In this document: positions 60,484-64,000 of the stretch, piece by piece | Layout of the letters: each line of letters starts with the position of its first letter | How positions within the stretch are numbered: the first letter of the stretch is position 1 | Assembly (NCBI GenBank): GCA_022113835.1 | Contig: JAILWY010000005.1 | Location: 3,428,501-3,492,500 of the forward strand | Source of the DNA: Atopsyche davidsoni | Taxonomy: Eukaryota > Arthropoda > Insecta > Trichoptera > Hydrobiosidae | DNA: 64,000 nucleotides | Direction of reading: 5' to 3' | Translations under genes and position numbers: made by a program | Notes under the pieces: model-generated | The model's input: only the letters and a program-made list of their open reading frames with translations | Database searches by the model: none | Told to the model about the DNA's origin: nothing

Positions 60484-60723
60484 AAAATACCAAAGTTTGT
60501 TGAAGATTTTTTTTTTAAATTTTTAAAATAATATATCGCACAAGGTTTATATTTAATCTTTTAATTCCAATTGAAAAAAAGACATTTAAATGTTTAGGAC
60601 TCTTGGAAAAGGGACATGACGAATCTCCAAATTCCTATAGAAAATCTAGAAAATCATCAAAAAAAACTCGATTATGGGACCTAGACCCTTAACCATTTTT
60701 CTTGTCGGTGTAAAACTAATAGT

Positions 60724-60820
60724 CTATTTGTTTGTGCACATATCGATATTAAACCCATACATCTGCTCGAAGCGGTATTCCAGCAGCAAACTGCTCGCCG
60801 ACTGCATCTCGCCGGCTTCC
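60724..60820 (-). other. Candidate terminal exon after a TTTTCAG acceptor
   Basis: On the minus strand TTTGTTTTCAG is followed at 60820 by a frame of 31 codons to TAG (EAGEMQSASSLLLEYRFEQM... in phase 1). It lies in a GC-rich patch. A second, stronger acceptor-like tract (CTCCTCTCTGCCCCGCAG) lies about 100 bp upstream on the same strand. On the plus strand a frame of about 108 codons without an ATG is also open from about 60681 to 61005. Only one of these readings can be right, and neither peptide is recognised. Confidence 0.2.
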
Positions 60821-61128
60821 CTGAAAACAAATTACGCGTCATTTTTCTCGGGTGTTTTATTCAGCGAGTATCCGTTAAGATTTATACTGCGTACAAAAAT
60901 TTTGTAGCCTCGCATCCACACTGCGGGGCAGAGAGGAGACCTGTCCAGGGATGCCAACCCATTATGCCGACACCTTACCTGAGCCACCCCCTTACACCAA
61001 CCTAGCACATCCTGGAATTATAACCAAAAAAACCTTAATCTTGTTGAGGGACAAGGCATTTGATTGGTGAAGATCCATTGTTATAATGATAAAAGTACCT
61101 TTGTATTTTGTCTTTTATTAAATTTTTT

Positions 61129-61172
61129 GCATTACTAGTTTCGACCAAATAGACGAGGTCATCATCAGATGC
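61129..61172 (-). ncRNA. Minimal type I hammerhead ribozyme, all core positions intact
   Basis: Minus strand: stem I GCAT (61172-61169); core CTGATGA (61168-61162); stem II GACC (61160-61157) with GGTC (61146-61143) over a 10-nt loop; GAAA (61142-61139); mini stem III AC-TA-GT; cleavage triplet GTA; stem I partner ATGC (61132-61129). Every invariant hammerhead nucleotide is present. The two-pair stem III is the hallmark of Penelope-type and retrozyme-type motifs, which usually need dimerisation. Confidence 0.7.
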
Positions 61173-61198
61173 ATAACTAAACGAATAGTTTTAGTTAT

Positions 61199-61242
61199 GC
61201 ATCTGATGATGACCTAGTCTATTTACACGAAACTAGTAATGC
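61199..61242 (+). ncRNA. Hammerhead motif with intact core but broken stem II
   Basis: This is the mirror copy in the right arm. GCAT (61199-61202), CTGATGA (61203-61209), GAAA (61229-61232) and the GTA triplet with ATGC (to 61242) are all present. The 3' strand of stem II reads ACAC instead of GGTC, leaving only one pair. Probably weak or inactive. Confidence 0.6.
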
Positions 61243-61309
61243 AAAAAATTTAATAAACTCAAAGGGAAGACAAAATATAAAGGTACTTTTATCACTATAA
61301 AAAAACCTT

Positions 61310-62340
61310 AAAACTGCATAATTTTAAAGAAGGTCCCATATGAAAATTATCTAAAAAATTTCATCACCAAAACATACATGACTTCCATGCGGAGCTATAC
61401 ATCACTTTTTGTGCTGTTTTTAAATATATATTAAAGAAACTCTGATTTTTGTCACAATCGAATATACAAAACAATTTTTTTTGATATAAATGATTTTTTG
61501 TGCTTCTATCATTTAAATTAGAATTTTAAAAAAATATTCACAAAATACGCATACAAATTTGTTTGCAGTGTAAAATCTGTTAGTGAAATTAATTGCACTA
61601 AGCGATGTTCTGCATCAGTGATTTTACGTGGCAGCCCTAGTGGCATAGTTTGTGACAAATTAGGGACCTAACTGCGAGCGCACCTCTACGAATCAACGCT
61701 AATTAATATCAACTAAACGTTGGCTTGATTGATGCGCTCCTGCTTTCTGAATAGGTAGTCAGGAATCTTGGGTGGCTTTAGTCGTAGATGTGATGGCGAT
61801 ACGGGGCGCGAGAATTTTGATGTTCTTGAGTAAAACTTTTATTCCCCGTCGTGGCTTTGGATTCTTGAAATTTCTGGGAGCTTGTTAATGTGTGAAAATA
61901 TTTAAAGTCGTAAAGGCAAGTATTTTCATACATTGCGTAGCTAATAAAATCAAATTCCTAATTTTACGAAGTCACATTACTTTTATGACAGTTTAAAATT
62001 AGCTCGAACTATGTCTCATTTAAAATTTAAATATTCAAACATTCACTTAATTTTGTTTTTATTACACACTTTTTTACTGTAAATTTAATTTAAAAAAATT
62101 GAATACAACGTTGGTTCCATTTAATAGATAGTTAGTTAGATTAAATGATATCAAATTATTTTAAGGACGTATGTAGATAATTCGTATTCTAAAGATGTGT
62201 CTATCAAATATGCGTGTATTATTTTTTAAAAATACTAAAATCTAAAAGCTTCAATTTAATATTAAATAAGTATGGCATAAACCGTTTTTCAATATTGCCC
62301 AGAATTTTTTTTTTAATGGTGTGGCTAATGTTCGTTTTGA
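61310..62340. other. Spacer with one GC-richer patch
   Basis: A patch at about 61620-61870 is GC-richer, without a supported frame. The rest is AT-rich. Confidence 0.4.
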
Positions 62341-62346
62341 TGAGTT

Positions 62347-62679
62347 ATCTATATTATTATATACACTAGTAATGTAGCCCGTCACAAAATGACGTATTTG
62401 ATGAACGATGCGTCTAAATTCTCGCGGTGAACGACATCTCGCGGCGAAGAACTGAATCATATAATTCGTACATATTGAAATTCGCTAAAGCATATTTTAA
62501 AGTTTATGAATGAAAATATTATCCTATCGTCTTGAAATTCGGCACATAGCTGCGGAAAAATTTACTTAACTTATGTGCAAAAAATCAGCGTTGTATCTTT
62601 TAAGATATTCTATAGAAAACCAAAAATCGAAACATACATACAAACATACAAACACACAATGGCTATTATATATATAGAT
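62347..62679. mobile_element. Dispersed-repeat-like segment with ATCTATAT ends
   Basis: It starts ATCTATATTATTATATAC and ends with the rough inverse TATTATATATATAGAT. The 3' part has the ACATACATACAAACATACAA tract followed by the AT-rich end, a tail common to many insect interspersed repeats. The middle contains CTTGAAATTCGGCACATAG and a CpG-rich hairpin-prone segment (TCTCGCGGTGAACGACATCT, about 62418-62437). The class (RTE-type SINE/LINE tail or MITE) cannot be settled. No coding capacity. Confidence 0.4.
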
Positions 62680-62689
62680 TGTGGTTCAG

Positions 62690-63235
62690 TCTTGAAGTCT
62701 GAAATCGTATCCAAACAAAACACCATTCATTTAAAATGCAAACAAAAAACCTAGCGTCCAAATCTAAACAATAACCAAAACCACCAGAAGAATCGAGAAA
62801 TAACTTAAGAAGATGAATGCTCACCGATATCTCATAGTGAAACTAATATCTTACTTCGGACGCTCTCCAATGCTCACAATATCCTGGCCAAGACCACTGG
62901 TTCCTAATTGATGTTCCGGAAACTACTTTTGAATATTTGAATCATACTACAGTTAAAGCGTGTGTACCGTATTTAAAGATATAATAAATTAAAAACCATG
63001 GAAATGAGTTTTTTTTTTCAATAAATTTTATTCATACCATAACTGTAGTAAACGCCTAATGAAGGAAAATAACTATGAAAATCATGTGTATAATAAATTT
63101 GAATTAATAAATCTTAATTTCAAGCAAAAACTTTTTCTTTAAAATTTACTTGTATATTTTTAAAAAAATAGCAGTTTATTGAATATTTAGATTTTTAAAT
63201 TATGTTCATAAACAGTAACGTTTGCCGATAATGAC
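62690..63235. other. AT-rich spacer
   Basis: Nothing recognised. Confidence 0.4.
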
Positions 63236-63239
63236 ATGT

Positions 63240-63550
63240 AACTCTACCGACTATAACAAAGTCTTTTTCTTGGATCCACGATGCAACAAACATGTAGAAC
63301 TACTGCTCGGGAGCTAGACGATGTAAATATTTTCCTCACACTGACATCAAACATAATGGTCCCTACATATGTCAAACCGTCCGTAATCCTTCGCAGCCGC
63401 CCTGGTCCTCCACCATACATCAGGGACTTGCGCAGCCATGACATCCTGGATTGCCAGCTCTCGGGGGAAGATTTCCAGCTGATGGATGTTTGCGAGCGAC
63501 GCTTTTGTTAGGGTTAATTGTGCAACCGCGATACTGGATTTCATTCTGCT
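63240..63550. other. GC-rich island with open frames on both strands
   Basis: Plus frame 63281-63511 (MQQTCRTTARELDDVNIFLT..., 76 codons) and minus frame 63444-63244 (MSWLRKSLMYGGGPGRLRRI..., 66 codons) both start with ATG and are free of AT-driven bias. Neither is recognised. Being open on both strands argues that low stop density in GC-rich DNA, rather than coding, may explain them. An exon remains possible. Confidence 0.25.
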
Positions 63551-63672
63551 GAAATAACTTATCCGTGGAAGCAAAATATTAACTGCATAATATACCTCTG
63601 ACTTGTATACAATATCATTTTAAAATATTTAAAAAATATTTTTTTTTAATATACTTTCGCAAACGTATATGA

Positions 63673-63843
63673 AGAGTGTCCCAAAATTAACGCAAGATTT
63701 GAATTTGTCGCCATTTTTGCAGTAAAGTTTTGGGAACACTTAAATTGTATTGACTTTATGATTCATTTAAAAAATAACAATCAAAATACTAAAAAATGCG
63801 TTTTCTATTTAATTCAAATCTTGCGTTAATTTTAGGACATCCT
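63673..63843. mobile_element. Short MITE with long terminal inverted repeats
   Basis: Left end AGAGTGTCCCAAAATTAACG... and the inverse of AGGATGTCCTAAAATTAACG... match at 29 of 33 positions over 63673-63705 and 63811-63843. TATA-rich sequence flanks both sides, compatible with TA duplication by a Tc1/mariner-type transposase, and GTGTCCC-AAA tips are seen in that group. The total length of 171 bp is non-coding. Confidence 0.6.
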
Positions 63844-63844
63844 A

Positions 63845-64000
63845 TATATCACAAAATACATAACAAATTTAATTTAACATATATAACGTTCAGATTTCAT
63901 ATTTTATTTACATTCAACATTATGGCATAAATAAATATTATATTAAAAATCTACCTTTACCAAATATTTATTAGGAGATAACGTATTTTCAGTATGTTAG
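63845..64000. other. AT-rich window end
   Basis: Nothing recognised. Confidence 0.4.

Larger units (their letters stand above)
60051..60692. mobile_element. TTAA-ended MITE, copy 1, with a SINE nested inside
   Basis: Both ends read TTAA (60051-60054 and 60689-60692) followed inward by GGGTCTAGGTCCCATAATCG and its inverse. The inverted repeat continues with AGTTTTTTT. A longer left arm (to 60132) matches, inverted, the right arm of copy 2 at 26283-26361. The centre is split by the tRNA-like SINE at about 60275-60483; the sequences on either side are contiguous in type with copy 2. The TTAA target suggests piggyBac-related mobilisation, though the tips are GGG rather than CCC. Non-coding. Confidence 0.65.
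61038..61300. mobile_element. Hammerhead-bearing foldback element, copy 3 (most complete)
   Basis: The tail (61038-61094) is shared with copies 1 and 2. The left arm (about 61098-61190) and right arm (about 61192-61300) are inverted copies over almost their whole length, meeting near AACGAATAG. Each arm carries a hammerhead-type motif on opposite strands. No coding capacity. The hammerhead type suggests derivation from Penelope-like terminal repeats or a retrozyme-like element. Confidence 0.65.

Noticed and set aside
1..64000. CRISPR arrays, bacterial operons, prophage or rRNA genes
   Set aside because: No regularly spaced direct repeats, ribosome-binding-site-led gene clusters or rRNA signatures; the only tandem array (55133-55803) has no spacers.

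Overview
This window is an AT-rich stretch of animal nuclear DNA (roughly 70% A+T by eye), most likely from an insect or another arthropod. The evidence is the absence of bacterial-style gene packing, the long A/T-rich spacers, and the mobile-element set: a TTAA-flanked piggyBac-type element, an 8-bp-duplication hAT element, a tRNA-derived SINE and Penelope-type hammerhead ribozymes. No complete, recognisable host gene is visible. It reads as a gene desert or a set of very long introns.

Layout: 1-9 kb has a GC-rich island at the left end, a foldback tRNA-derived SINE (581-820), a pogo/Tigger-like hairpin near 6.45 kb and a few islands. A longer SINE copy lies at 9172-9537. 9.6-22.2 kb is almost featureless AT-rich sequence with one island at 10.7-11.0 kb. 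22.25-23.11 kb is an anomalous C-rich block with open frames, followed by a Penelope-like hammerhead at 23.8 kb. 25.8-27.7 kb holds a TTAA-ended MITE copy, a GC island, a foldback element with a mutated hammerhead and another SINE copy. 28.96-29.97 kb is a non-autonomous piggyBac-like element that still encodes the broken C-terminal part of its transposase. 40.34-41.24 kb is a hAT element inserted in the end of an older TTAA-flanked element.

The right third (41-64 kb) is richer in GC-rich islands. It includes the best candidate host exons: a possible first exon ending in a canonical splice donor (52021-51845, minus) and a small ORF with a signal peptide (44361-44134, minus). It also has a five-copy 132-bp tandem array abutting the most GC-rich island (55.1-56.1 kb), another SINE copy (54.8-55.1 kb), a TTAA MITE with a SINE nested in it (60.05-60.69 kb) and a foldback element with a fully matching minimal hammerhead ribozyme (61.04-61.30 kb).

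Two things stand out. First, a dispersed family has a tRNA-like cassette between mutually complementary arms, and three copies are flanked by perfect 11-12 bp target duplications. That combines a SINE-like insertion signature with foldback architecture. Second, hammerhead motifs recur in two unrelated element families, in one of them inside inverted-repeat elements. The many unique GC-rich islands look like conserved non-coding elements, but this is inference without a comparative alignment.
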